Assembly (NCBI GenBank): GCA_964629885.1
Contig: CAZVRJ010000001.1
Span: forward strand, 73,292-137,291
Source of the DNA: CAYWCV01 sp964629885
Lineage (GTDB): Bacteria > Bacteroidota > Rhodothermia > Balneolales > CAYWCV01
DNA: 64,000 nucleotides
Reading direction: 5' to 3'
Both the position numbers and the translations under genes were made by a program. This document shows, piece by piece, positions 24,762 through 33,992 of this stretch (the stretch's first letter is position 1; each line of letters opens with the position of its first letter). The notes below the pieces were generated by a model. That model was not told the DNA's origin, searched no databases, and was given only the letters and a program-made list of their open reading frames with translations.

Positions 24762-25537
24762 TGCCTAATATTGTAATTTCGACGGTTAACGTAAACGGAA
24801 TCCGGTCAGCAACGACAAAAGGCCTTGCTGATTGGATTCGCGCCAAAGATCATGACATCATCTGCTTTCAGGAGCTTAAGGCCATGGAGGTAGATATCCC
24901 CGCCGAAATTCGATCTTTAGACTACCATCAGTATTATCATCCTGCAGAAAAAAAAGGATACTCTGGTGTTGGGGTTCTGTCGAAGATCAAACCGGAGTCG
25001 GTCAAGTACGGCATGGGGGTCGACTGGGTTGACCGTGAAGGTCGAATTCTTACGTTGGATTTTGGCTCATGGTGCCTTTGCTCCGTGTATGCTCCAAGCG
25101 GAACAACCGGTGATGTTCGGCAAGAGGTCAAATACCGATTTCTGGATGTTTTCTTAGATTTCGCGCAAACCTTTGCACAAAAAGGGAAGCACGTAATCTT
25201 TACTGGCGACATCAATATCGCTCACTGTGCGATCGACATCCACAACCCCGTCTCCAACAAGAATACATCCGGTTTTCTGCCGGAGGAACGTGAGTGGTTC
25301 ACCAAGTTCCTCGACTCGGGTTTCATAGATGTGTACCGCCATGCTAACCCCGATGTTAAAGATGTGTATAGTTGGTGGAGTTTTAGAGCTGGCGCTAGGG
25401 GCAACAACAAGGGCTGGCGGATTGATTATCACCTTGCGAGCAAGTCGCTTGAATCCGTCATCCAAGGTGCTCACATAGAAACCGATCTCGTTATATCAGA
25501 CCACGCACCCGTTACCTGTTCGTACGATTTGCCCTAA
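24761..25537 (+). CDS. xth: Exodeoxyribonuclease III / AP endonuclease
   Basis: Mg2+-dependent nuclease of base-excision repair that cuts at abasic sites. The 258-residue product carries the family motifs NVNGIRS, CFQELKAM, SGVGVLSK, YAPSG, TGDINIAH, WRIDYHLAS and SDHAPV. It begins in the last codon region of tyrS (one-base overlap). Confidence 0.95.
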   Translation: MPNIVISTVNVNGIRSATTKGLADWIRAKDHDIICFQELKAMEVDIPAEIRSLDYHQYYHPAEKKGYSGVGVLSKIKPESVKYGMGVDWVDREGRILTLDFGSWCLCSVYAPSGTTGDVRQEVKYRFLDVFLDFAQTFAQKGKHVIFTGDINIAHCAIDIHNPVSNKNTSGFLPEEREWFTKFLDSGFIDVYRHANPDVKDVYSWWSFRAGARGNNKGWRIDYHLASKSLESVIQGAHIETDLVISDHAPVTCSYDLP

Positions 25538-25594
25538 TATTTAATATGAAATCATATTGCAGATTAGCCCGCTAAACGCTTTATTAAAGTCGTT

Positions 25595-26086
25595 ATGGCT
25601 AAATCTGGAAATCCACAAAAAAAAGAGGGCCGCGTAATACGGCTATTCCACACGATCCGCTCGACGGCAGACCAACTTGAGGCTGCCACACTCCCGCTAT
25701 TGAGCAAGTCGGGGCTAACGTTGAGCCAGTTTTTAGTGATGGAGTCGCTGGCTCATAACGGACCAATGAACCAAAAAACCATCGGTACTCATATCGGCCG
25801 TTCTGGTGGAAATATTACTATGGTGATACGAAACCTCGTAAAGGCTGGATACGTGCGACAAGAGCGATCTGGATCAGATGGCAGGCAGCGTAAAATCAGT
25901 ATGACCTCCGAGGGATATGATCTTTTTATGTCGATCTATCCATCTTTTATAGACACATATGTCCATGTATTTAAGTCCTTAGCAGGTAAGGATCAGAAGC
26001 GCTTGATCAAGCTATGCGCATCTATTTCGCCTTCCGTCTCGGTCGAGGATCTTGACGAAGAGGACGACCCGTCGCCCGAAATATGA
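25595..26086 (+). CDS. MarR-family transcriptional regulator
   Basis: Winged-helix regulator of 163 residues with the MarR layout: LTLSQFLVMESLAHNGPMNQ, the recognition region IGTHIGRSGGNITMVIRNLVKAGYV, and the wing RQERSGSDGRQRKISMT. The tail is acidic. It overlaps the end of the convergent methyltransferase gene by 65 bases. No adjacent efflux or oxidoreductase gene is seen in divergent orientation, so the target is unknown. Confidence 0.92.
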   Translation: MAKSGNPQKKEGRVIRLFHTIRSTADQLEAATLPLLSKSGLTLSQFLVMESLAHNGPMNQKTIGTHIGRSGGNITMVIRNLVKAGYVRQERSGSDGRQRKISMTSEGYDLFMSIYPSFIDTYVHVFKSLAGKDQKRLIKLCASISPSVSVEDLDEEDDPSPEI

Positions 26087-26618
26087 CAAGTGGTGGTATG
26101 TTCTTCCACGTGTATTTGATATCAACATCCTTGAAGAACTTTTTGAGAAGTCCGTTGAGTTGTATGCTAGCTTGGTAAACCAAGAAGGTTCCGCTTGGCT
26201 TGAGTATTGACCGAGTAACTGACAATATCTTCACCCTGGTTCTGTATCGTATCAACGAAAAAGGGATACCAGAAAGCACTAGGTCGACCTCGCTGGTTCC
26301 ATGCGATGATAGCATCTCTCGAACATCTTCGGCTGATCCGTGAATCACAACGAGTCTTTCATCGTTCGTTTTCGCCAAATCGGCAGCAAAAGGCTCATTA
26401 ATTTCTATTGCGAACAGCTTTGCATTCGATTTGAGCCTCTTCAACAGCTCACGGGTAATGACTCCATCGCCCGGTCCATATTCCACTATGGTATCGATGT
26501 CGCTGAAATCGATGCCTCTCAGCATCTTTTCGATAGAATGTGCCGATGTGGGCGAAACAGACGCAACACGTGGATCTTTAATGAGATTCTTGATATAGGC
26601 GATGCTCTGTTCGATCAT
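26022..26618 (-). CDS. SAM-dependent methyltransferase, phospholipid N-methyltransferase/KsgA-like
   Basis: Class I methyltransferase with SAM motif I VEYGPGDGVITRELL and acidic residue in FAIEINEPFA. It also has a short active-site region LSGIPFSLI, in place of the NxPY of KsgA. Length 198 aa. This pattern resembles PmtA-like phospholipid N-methyltransferases and short KsgA relatives; the substrate is uncertain. It lies downstream of uvrB on the same strand (12 bases) and its 3' end overlaps the MarR gene by 65 bases. Confidence 0.78.
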   Translation of the reverse strand: MIEQSIAYIKNLIKDPRVASVSPTSAHSIEKMLRGIDFSDIDTIVEYGPGDGVITRELLKRLKSNAKLFAIEINEPFAADLAKTNDERLVVIHGSAEDVREMLSSHGTSEVDLVLSGIPFSLIRYRTRVKILSVTRSILKPSGTFLVYQASIQLNGLLKKFFKDVDIKYTWKNIPPLVIFRATGRPLRQDPRPRRKAK

Positions 26619-26630
26619 GACATTAACCTT

Positions 26631-28682
26631 TTATCCCATTTCCTTTTCAAGGGTGGCAATTTGGTCGCGAATACGTGCCGCTTCCTCATACTCAAGATTC
26701 TTTGCAGCCGTACGCATCGACTCGCGCAGGAAATCGATGAAGTCGGTCTTGTCGTGAAATACAACTTCCTTCATGGCAGGCGACGGTTTGTAGTGTATCA
26801 CACCGTCGGCAACCTTAATCTCATCGATCGGTATTGAATCGTAGGAGAATGGAGCATCAAGATCGATCGTCTTGTTTGATATCAACGATGGGTCTACCAT
26901 CATTTTCAACTCCTTGATAATCGTCTGTGGAGTGATTCCGTGCTTCTCGTTGTACTCGCGCTGAATTGCCCGCCTACGTTCCGTTTCAGCTATCACCTTC
27001 TTAATGCTCTCGGTGTGCTTGTCGGCATAAAAAATGACTTTGCCGCCGACGTTTCGGGCTGCTCGTCCAGCAATCTGGAATAAGGACGTAACCGACCGCA
27101 GGAACCCTTCCTTGTCGGCATCCAAGATGGCAACCAGACTCAACTCGGGTATATCGATCCCCTCTCGAAGCAGGTTGATACCGACCAATACGTCGAAGTC
27201 ACCCCTCCTGAATCGATATAATACCTCAATACGTTCGATGGCGTCGAGCTCGCTGTGCATGTATGCCGCTCGAATGCCGAGATTCTTTAGATACTCCGAA
27301 ATCTCTTCGCTCAGTCGCTTGGTTAGCGCCATCACTAAAACGCGCTCCTTGCGTGGTACACGGATCCGAATCTCCTCGATGAGATCGTCGATCTGATTCT
27401 TAATGGGACGAATCTCAATTTCGGGCTCCATGAGACCGGTTGGACGAATGATCTGCTCAACAACTACACCCTGACTCTTCTCAAGCTCATAATCGGAGGG
27501 AGTGGCCGACACAAAGATGCACTGGGTTGCCATCGACTCCCATTCAGGGAAGGTAAGTGGCCGGTTATCGAGGGCAGAAGGAAGTCTGAACCCGTGCTCA
27601 ACTAGCGCTATTTTCCGAGAACGATCACCGCCGTACATGGCATTGATCTGAGGAATGGTCTGATGGCTCTCGTCTACGACGATGAGGAAATCTTCGGGGA
27701 AGTAATCTAAAAGGCAGTATGGCCGCTGACCGGGCTCCCTGTTGGCAAGATATCTTGAGTAGTTCTCGATGCCCGAACAATAGCCGATTTCCTGAATCAT
27801 CTCGATGTCAAACAAGGTCCGCTGCTCAAGCCGCTTCGCCTCAAGGTACTTTTCGTCTTCCTCTAGCACCTTGATTCTCCAATCCAGTTCATCGCGTATC
27901 TTGTTCACCGATTCGGTAAGGCGATCTTTTGTGGTCACATAGTGACTTGCCGGATATATGGTGTACTCATCCACTGCTTGGATTAGGCTTCCGCTTATCG
28001 GTTCGATGATTTCGAGCTTCTCAATTTCGTCACCCCAAAACGTAATTCTAAGTGCGTTGTCCTCGTAAGCGGGAATAACGTCAACCACGTCGCCGCGCAC
28101 CCGGAACTTGGATCGGGTGAATTCAACATCGTTACGGGAATAATGCAGCTCCACAAAATCGTAGAGCAATGAATTCCTTGAAATAGCCTGACCTACCTTG
28201 AGTGGAATGATCATCTGCGCGTATTCAAGTGGCGACCCAATGCCGTAGATGCAGCTCACCGACGAAACGATGATTACATCGCGGCGACCCGACAGCAGCG
28301 AAGATGTCGCCCGCAGGCGCAAACGTTGAATTTCGTCGTTGATCGACAAATCCTTCTCGATGTATTTATCCTGACTTACCATATAAGCCTCAGGTTGATA
28401 ATAATCGTAGTAGGAAATAAAAAACTCGACGCAGTTATTTGGGAAGAAATCGCTGAACTCCCTAAACAGCTGGGCAGCAAGGGTCTTGTTGTGACTCATC
28501 ACCAACGTTGGACGGTCAACTTTTTCGATGACCGATGCGATCGTTCGGGTTTTGCCCGATCCCGTTATACCGAGTAGTGTCTGAAATTGAACCCCTGAGT
28601 CAAGCCCTTCCACCAATTCTTTGATGGCCTGGGGTTGGTCACCCGCCGGTTGATATGGCGACTCAAGTTTAAATGAAGACAT
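26631..28682 (-). CDS. uvrB: Excinuclease ABC subunit UvrB
   Basis: Damage-verifying helicase of nucleotide excision repair. Walker A GITGSGKT (38-45) and the DNA-inserting beta-hairpin YYDYYQPEAY are present. So are helicase motifs VVDESHQT and QIAGRAARN, and a C-terminal UVR domain (YEEAARIRDQIATLEKEM). The open frame extends 44 codons upstream, but MSSFKLESPYQPAGDQPQAI at 28682 matches UvrB N-termini (683 aa). Divergent from tyrA. Confidence 0.97.
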   Translation of the reverse strand: MSSFKLESPYQPAGDQPQAIKELVEGLDSGVQFQTLLGITGSGKTRTIASVIEKVDRPTLVMSHNKTLAAQLFREFSDFFPNNCVEFFISYYDYYQPEAYMVSQDKYIEKDLSINDEIQRLRLRATSSLLSGRRDVIIVSSVSCIYGIGSPLEYAQMIIPLKVGQAISRNSLLYDFVELHYSRNDVEFTRSKFRVRGDVVDVIPAYEDNALRITFWGDEIEKLEIIEPISGSLIQAVDEYTIYPASHYVTTKDRLTESVNKIRDELDWRIKVLEEDEKYLEAKRLEQRTLFDIEMIQEIGYCSGIENYSRYLANREPGQRPYCLLDYFPEDFLIVVDESHQTIPQINAMYGGDRSRKIALVEHGFRLPSALDNRPLTFPEWESMATQCIFVSATPSDYELEKSQGVVVEQIIRPTGLMEPEIEIRPIKNQIDDLIEEIRIRVPRKERVLVMALTKRLSEEISEYLKNLGIRAAYMHSELDAIERIEVLYRFRRGDFDVLVGINLLREGIDIPELSLVAILDADKEGFLRSVTSLFQIAGRAARNVGGKVIFYADKHTESIKKVIAETERRRAIQREYNEKHGITPQTIIKELKMMVDPSLISNKTIDLDAPFSYDSIPIDEIKVADGVIHYKPSPAMKEVVFHDKTDFIDFLRESMRTAAKNLEYEEAARIRDQIATLEKEMG

Positions 28683-28781
28683 AAATAGGGGATGATTTCG
28701 AAGCCAGCCAACTACATTGTGATGTGAAAAGCATTCCGTAAATGGCGATATTTGAATAATAACACCAAAACGGATAAAGTA

Positions 28782-29915
28782 ATGCCCCATATTCAACGTT
28801 TCCTGCGAGAACATCGAGAAAAAATTGACGCAATTGACGACAAGATTCTAGATCTCCTGAAAGAACGCAAAGAAATCGCCCTCGAAGTGCTCGAGACCAA
28901 AGTAAAGAATACACTACCCATTTACGTGCCAAAGCGTGAACAGGAGAAGATCGATGCCTTCCGCGAAAAGGCGACTGCGCATGGTCTTGACGCCGAATGG
29001 GCCGAAGATTTCTTGCGGATGATCATGAGCTCGTCGCGCGCGAGCCAGTCGATGTCGAACTTCCCGCGGGCAACCGCAGAAGAAAAAACTGTCCTGTTTG
29101 TCGGTGGATCGGGTGGCATGGGTTCGCTTTATGGGCGGATGTCGGCAGCCTCGGGTTACAATGTGAGGACATTAGATAAAAACGACTGGGATCGAGTCGC
29201 CGAGCTTACCGATGGCGTTGATCTTGTTGTCGTCACCGTGCCGATACACATCACCGAAGACGTCATCTCAAAATTGATTCCCTATCTGCGCCCAGGAACG
29301 GTGCTTACCGATTTCACCAGTAATAAGGCCACGGTATTGCAGCATATGATGCGTGTTTGGGATGGCCCTGTAATTGGCCTGCACCCGATGCATGGACCCG
29401 ATGTTGCCAACCTGTCGCGACAGCTCATGCTTGTGTGTGAGGGACGCGAAGCAGATACTGGCAGATGGTTTATCGAACAGTTTGAGCTTTGGGGTCTCAG
29501 GGTCAAGTATGTCGATCCAGCAAAGCACGACCACGCGATGCACCTCATTCAGGGATTGCGTCACTTCGTGGCTCTCTTGCACGGATCATTTATGCAGAAA
29601 TTCGATTTAAAACCTGAGGACATGATCGATTTCTCAAGCCCGATTTACCGAGCCGAACTGATGATGACCGGCCGTATCTTCGCCCAAGATCCCGAATTGT
29701 ATGCCGATATTGTTTTTGCGAATGCCGAGCGTATAGACCTGCTCGAATCGTTCAGGCAACACCATAACTATTTGGCACAAATGGTCGTAAGCGGCGATAA
29801 AGAGCAGTTTGTGAAGGTCTTTTCCGACATCACGCACTTCTTCGGGGATTTTGCCCCGCAAGCACTGCACGAGAGCGGATACCTAATCAACCGGCTAGCT
29901 GACCGATTTGCCTGA
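28782..29915 (+). CDS. tyrA: Fused chorismate mutase-prephenate dehydrogenase (T-protein)
   Basis: Bifunctional enzyme converting chorismate via prephenate to 4-hydroxyphenylpyruvate for tyrosine synthesis. Residues 1-90 are an AroQ chorismate mutase (IDAIDDKILDLLKERKEIA, LPIYVPKREQEKI). The rest is a NAD-dependent dehydrogenase (FVGGSGGMGSLYGRM at 106-120, then VPIHITEDVI, GLHPMHGPD and SSPIYRAELMMTGRIFAQDP). Domain order and motifs follow enterobacterial TyrA throughout. The ATG at 28782 is preferred over an in-frame TTG at 28752. Confidence 0.94.
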   Translation: MPHIQRFLREHREKIDAIDDKILDLLKERKEIALEVLETKVKNTLPIYVPKREQEKIDAFREKATAHGLDAEWAEDFLRMIMSSSRASQSMSNFPRATAEEKTVLFVGGSGGMGSLYGRMSAASGYNVRTLDKNDWDRVAELTDGVDLVVVTVPIHITEDVISKLIPYLRPGTVLTDFTSNKATVLQHMMRVWDGPVIGLHPMHGPDVANLSRQLMLVCEGREADTGRWFIEQFELWGLRVKYVDPAKHDHAMHLIQGLRHFVALLHGSFMQKFDLKPEDMIDFSSPIYRAELMMTGRIFAQDPELYADIVFANAERIDLLESFRQHHNYLAQMVVSGDKEQFVKVFSDITHFFGDFAPQALHESGYLINRLADRFA

Positions 29916-29928
29916 CAAAAGCACCAAA

Positions 29929-30441
29929 ATGGAAGACTTCAAACTAGATCCAAAACCCGAGCTCTTAACTGGAGAGCTTCGTCCCATCGACGAAAACGCC
30001 ATCCAAGTATGGCGAATGAACGGCTTTTTCTGGTTACCTGTGTATTTGACGCCCACGTACATCGTTGCTTTCAACTGGTGGAAGATGGAAAGTCCCTTTT
30101 TGATGTTAACTCTTGCAATCCTGCTGGTCGTGGTTGCCTTGTATGTCTTTGCTTGGTGGTTGCCAGCCCTGCGCTGGAAATATTGGAGCTACATGCTCGA
30201 CCAGAACTACATCCTGCTCAAATTTGGGATCTTCTTCAAACGCGAAATTGTGATCCCCTTCTCGCGCGTGCAGTTAGTCGATACTAGCCATGGTCCCATC
30301 ATGAGGTCTTATGGGCTTATGGATTTGAGTATATCGACGGCTGGCGGCGACAACTCCATCCCAGCTTTGCCAGACGCCGAAGCCGAACTTCTTAGAAACC
30401 ATATAGCTAATCAGGCACGCCTCCATGAAGTCGATGTCTGA
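29929..30441 (+). CDS. PH-domain membrane protein, YdbS-like
   Basis: A 170-residue protein with two transmembrane helices (FFWLPVYLTPTYIVAFNWW and FLMLTLAILLVVVALYVFAWW) and a C-terminal bacterial PH-like domain (DUF304; LLKFGIFFKREIVIPFSRVQLVDT). Function unknown in general. The ATG at 29929 follows tyrA by 13 bases (a TTG at 29908 would overlap it). It overlaps the next gene by 17 bases, and YdbS-YdbT pairs are usual. Confidence 0.85.
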   Translation: MEDFKLDPKPELLTGELRPIDENAIQVWRMNGFFWLPVYLTPTYIVAFNWWKMESPFLMLTLAILLVVVALYVFAWWLPALRWKYWSYMLDQNYILLKFGIFFKREIVIPFSRVQLVDTSHGPIMRSYGLMDLSISTAGGDNSIPALPDAEAELLRNHIANQARLHEVDV

Positions 30442-32023
30442 ACCCAGAAGGATGCACCCTGTTGCAGCAATCTCTGGTCTGATTGCTGCATTGAAGGAGT
30501 TCATCGTTCCGCTGGTACTCATCTACTTCTTCGGAAGAGGGGGCAATCAATACGATTGGATGTTTGGGCTGATTCTGATCATCCCCTTCTTCGCTGGAAT
30601 CGGCCGCTGGTTTCGCTTCACCTATTTCATCGAGGGAACCACCCTTAAGGTTAACGAGGGTCTGTTTATTCGCAAGAAAGTAACCATTCCAAAAAATCGT
30701 GTTCAGAGTGTCGACATAACCGCTGGTGTCATTCAGCGAGTATTTGGTCTTGTTTCGGTGAAAATAAAGACCGCAGGTAACGAGACAGCCGCTGTCGATC
30801 TGACGGCAATAAAGAGTGACGAGGCCCGACTGATCGTCGAAACTCTTCGCGGTGAGATTGCATCTGGCGATATGGAATCTGGTGCTCTAACGGACGAGAA
30901 TCCACCCGAAGTATATGCGATCACGATGAAGCGGCTGCTGGCGGCTGGTGCAACATCGGGTCAAATTGGGGTGATCCTCTCTGTCGTCTTTACCATTTTT
31001 AGCCAGTTCGACGACATGATCGACTTTGATGCCATTATGAGGGCGTTTGACCAGTGGGCTCCATTTTTAGCAAACTCGACACTCTTGTTTGCTCTTACGG
31101 CCATTATTGGTACTTGGGTTTTTGCCATTTTGGGCACCATCTTAACCTATTTCAACTTCACTCTTGTTCGGCGAGAAAAGGAGTTTGTAGTTCGGTATGG
31201 GCTGCTAAAAACGAAACAGGTTTCAATACCGTACAACCGAGTTCAAGCCGTTCGGTTCTCAGAGGGAATACTTCGTCAATCGTTCGGTTACGGCGCACTT
31301 TATGTAGAGTCGGCGGGTCAGGGCGACGAACGACAGCAAAGCTCGTGTATTATTGCACCGTTTATCCATGTTTCCGAGGTCAATCGGGTGCTTAACGAAA
31401 TTCTTCCTGATCTCACATTGGATGTTGTGGTTCTGCAGTCGCCTCCAGATCGTGCGAAATGGCGATACGTTCTACGGTTGATTCGTCCTGTCGTTGTAAT
31501 CGTAGCCCTTGCTACTTGGCTCATTCCTTATGGATGGATTTCCTTAGTGCTTTTACCTCTGTCTATCACCCTCGGTTTGGCACAGTACCAGACGGCTGGC
31601 TACATGATATCGGACAACAAACTGCTGCTGCGTACTCGGTCGATAGGTAGAACCACTGTGTTGATCAAACGCGGTCGCGTGCAATCGACCGAGTTCAAGT
31701 GGAATCCGCTAATGCACCGTCGCGACCTCTGGTCGTACTCCGTAACCCTTGCAAGTGTGGGCAAGAATCTGGTGTACGGTATATCCTATCTCGGCATAGA
31801 GCAACAGCCCGACTTCAGGAACTGGTTTATGGATGGCATTACCAAACGACACCGACCCGTTCAGGTGCTCCCTGTTTCTGAACCCGACCTGACTACAATC
31901 GAACAAGCTGATGAAGCAACTTTAAGCGCTCAGCCTCCCGCTCACGAAGATTCTCCTGCCGAATTTGATCGAGTACCCATTGTGCCTCCGTTGAGCGATT
32001 CAGAAGGCGAAGCTGAAGGCTGA
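30425..32023 (+). CDS. PH-domain membrane protein, YdbT-like
   Basis: A 532-residue partner of the preceding YdbS-like protein. It has several transmembrane helices in pairs and three PH-like (DUF304) modules, visible as LFIRKKVTIPKNRVQSVDIT, LLKTKQVSIPYNRVQAVRFS and RSIGRTTVLIKRGRVQSTEF. Role unknown; probably envelope-related. The C-terminal 43 codons, a Glu/Pro-rich tail, overlap the end of the convergent protease gene by 131 bases. Confidence 0.87.
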   Translation: MKSMSEPRRMHPVAAISGLIAALKEFIVPLVLIYFFGRGGNQYDWMFGLILIIPFFAGIGRWFRFTYFIEGTTLKVNEGLFIRKKVTIPKNRVQSVDITAGVIQRVFGLVSVKIKTAGNETAAVDLTAIKSDEARLIVETLRGEIASGDMESGALTDENPPEVYAITMKRLLAAGATSGQIGVILSVVFTIFSQFDDMIDFDAIMRAFDQWAPFLANSTLLFALTAIIGTWVFAILGTILTYFNFTLVRREKEFVVRYGLLKTKQVSIPYNRVQAVRFSEGILRQSFGYGALYVESAGQGDERQQSSCIIAPFIHVSEVNRVLNEILPDLTLDVVVLQSPPDRAKWRYVLRLIRPVVVIVALATWLIPYGWISLVLLPLSITLGLAQYQTAGYMISDNKLLLRTRSIGRTTVLIKRGRVQSTEFKWNPLMHRRDLWSYSVTLASVGKNLVYGISYLGIEQQPDFRNWFMDGITKRHRPVQVLPVSEPDLTTIEQADEATLSAQPPAHEDSPAEFDRVPIVPPLSDSEGEAEG

Positions 32024-33986
32024 TTCGCTCAAGGGTATTCATGTCGAGGTCGTCGGTTGGTAGCCACCTCTGCACTTGGTAGGGAATGCTCACTCGTCCA
32101 ACCATGCCACCGCTTGAGATGACGGCTTGGATGATCTGAGGACTGGCTGTATCAAGAGACGGCCAAAGTCGTGGTGAGGCATATTGAATGGCCAACCACG
32201 ATCCCCACCATTGTGGGTCCATCCGTCGCTGGATGGCTCTATCGAAGGCTGCAGACAAGCTGTCGGACGACAACTCTGCCAACACCAGCCTTGCCGAAAC
32301 CGTATCTCCCTTCGAGAAGAAGGCATCGGCGTGGTAGATTCGCTTGATTGGCGATAAAGCGACAGAGTCGGCATCCATCGCTAAAACGAAATCCGGTTTA
32401 CGCGCCATGAGCCATAAGCGTGCGGCATCCTGCCAAAGGCGAAGATTTTCAGGTTCGTACTGCCATGCCTTCGTAGCAAACTCGGCGGACGAAAGCGTGT
32501 CGCCCTCCATTAATAGGTTTTTCGAGAGGTCATAAGCACGATACAGCGGAGTTATGCGTCGTGGACAGTCTTGTTCGAAAAGACTAAGCCGCCCAAAGAT
32601 CCTCTCGGTTGTTTGCCGGTCTGTTGTATCGACCGATATCGAATCGAGCATAGCATTCCACCCTCCGGCCAGTGTTTCGAAAGGCACACCGTAGTGGCTG
32701 AAGGATCCTGATCGGTAGGCTTCCTTGATAGAAGAAACGGGGTATTCTCGCATCAGCCACCGAACAAAAGAACCTGCCGTCGTGTAATTCACCCCACCCC
32801 TGCCCGTGTAGAATCCGCTTACCGAGAGTGAAGCCTCCAGGGTTTCAGCATCTGGTCGGTTCGGCGATGCAGCCACGATTTGGTCGATGGTAGAGACGTC
32901 AGATATATCGGGAACGACGGCAACTGCCAATCCCTCGATCAGACCAAAGCTCCAGCTTGCGTTTATAAGTTTGTTTCCGAACGCTTTCGCCGCCACATGC
33001 ACCAGTTCGTGATGCAGGGTTCCATCGAGCGCCTCCTTGGCAATGTGAGTCTGGTCTGTACGGTTCCAAACCGGCACATAGCTTGTATACTTTGCTCCGG
33101 TTAGTTGCTTCTTTTGCCACACATGGCGGTAAAGGTAGCTTTCGGTATGGAGCATGTGTGCCGATGGATCCAGTTCGAGTGTTTCGAGGATGTGGGATCG
33201 GTATAACTCATGGAGATATGCCCACTTCTCGATATCGGAAACCGAGTACGCTTGTGTGTCGTAATAGATCGTGAAGTGATTTGTCCGCTGTTCACCGCCA
33301 AGCACCTGCTGAATGTAGCTGCGAGGTGTTATGACGGCATTGTCGGGCATGCGTAAATATGAAGTAGCCAACAATACACTGACAGCAAAAAGGATCCATT
33401 GTGCCCATTCCCTGAGGGGTCGCAGTGATAGCAACCAAAGCACAGCAGACCAAAGAAGTGTCATAAACCTGAAGTGGATGCTGGCATGGGTGAAAAGCAC
33501 CTCTTCGTCGTATACGGGTCCCGGGAAGTGCCCCCAAACATGATTGAAGAACCTCACCTGTGGCAAGGTAAAGAACTCGATTAACCACACACCGAGGGCT
33601 ATCCACAGCAGGAGCAAAAGGGCGGGCACCCAAGGGCGTCGAATTTTCCAGGAACGGAAGAAGGCTCCTACAGCCGCGCCGAACAGGAGTGCGCTTGTGG
33701 GATAGGTAGCCCAGAACAGGATGCCATCGAGCGATATGCAGGATGCGATGATTGCCCGCACGAAGATCGGGGCAGCAAAGGCAGCCATCGTGAGCACCAG
33801 CATGGGCCACGGGGAAGGAGCCCTGGTGTCTGATGGGCGAGTGAAGTGCCAGGTGGCGAGGAGGGTGCCGACGGCGGTGGCGACCGATGCCGACTCGACG
33901 TGAAAGTCGCGCAGGAGCGGGAACAGCAGCATGACCATTCCCGCAATGAATGCGATCAGGGGTGGTATAAACCTCCCCTTATTCAC
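31893..33986 (-). CDS. Multi-pass membrane protein with gluzincin HELVH domain
   Basis: A 697-residue protein. The first 215 residues hold about six hydrophobic segments. A predicted extracytoplasmic domain follows with HELVH at 326-330 and a candidate third zinc ligand Glu351 in GLIEGLAV, 21 residues on, which is the gluzincin arrangement. The C-terminal third is helical and repeat-like with many Ala, Leu and Arg. It is likely a membrane-bound metalloprotease (peptidase MA-like); substrate unknown. Its 3' end overlaps the YdbT-like gene by 131 bases, and it starts 6 bases after proline dehydrogenase. Confidence 0.75.
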   Translation of the reverse strand: MNKGRFIPPLIAFIAGMVMLLFPLLRDFHVESASVATAVGTLLATWHFTRPSDTRAPSPWPMLVLTMAAFAAPIFVRAIIASCISLDGILFWATYPTSALLFGAAVGAFFRSWKIRRPWVPALLLLLWIALGVWLIEFFTLPQVRFFNHVWGHFPGPVYDEEVLFTHASIHFRFMTLLWSAVLWLLSLRPLREWAQWILFAVSVLLATSYLRMPDNAVITPRSYIQQVLGGEQRTNHFTIYYDTQAYSVSDIEKWAYLHELYRSHILETLELDPSAHMLHTESYLYRHVWQKKQLTGAKYTSYVPVWNRTDQTHIAKEALDGTLHHELVHVAAKAFGNKLINASWSFGLIEGLAVAVVPDISDVSTIDQIVAASPNRPDAETLEASLSVSGFYTGRGGVNYTTAGSFVRWLMREYPVSSIKEAYRSGSFSHYGVPFETLAGGWNAMLDSISVDTTDRQTTERIFGRLSLFEQDCPRRITPLYRAYDLSKNLLMEGDTLSSAEFATKAWQYEPENLRLWQDAARLWLMARKPDFVLAMDADSVALSPIKRIYHADAFFSKGDTVSARLVLAELSSDSLSAAFDRAIQRRMDPQWWGSWLAIQYASPRLWPSLDTASPQIIQAVISSGGMVGRVSIPYQVQRWLPTDDLDMNTLERISLQLRLLNRSTEAQWVLDQIRQENLREREAERLKLLHQLVRL

Positions 33987-33992
33987 TTCGGT

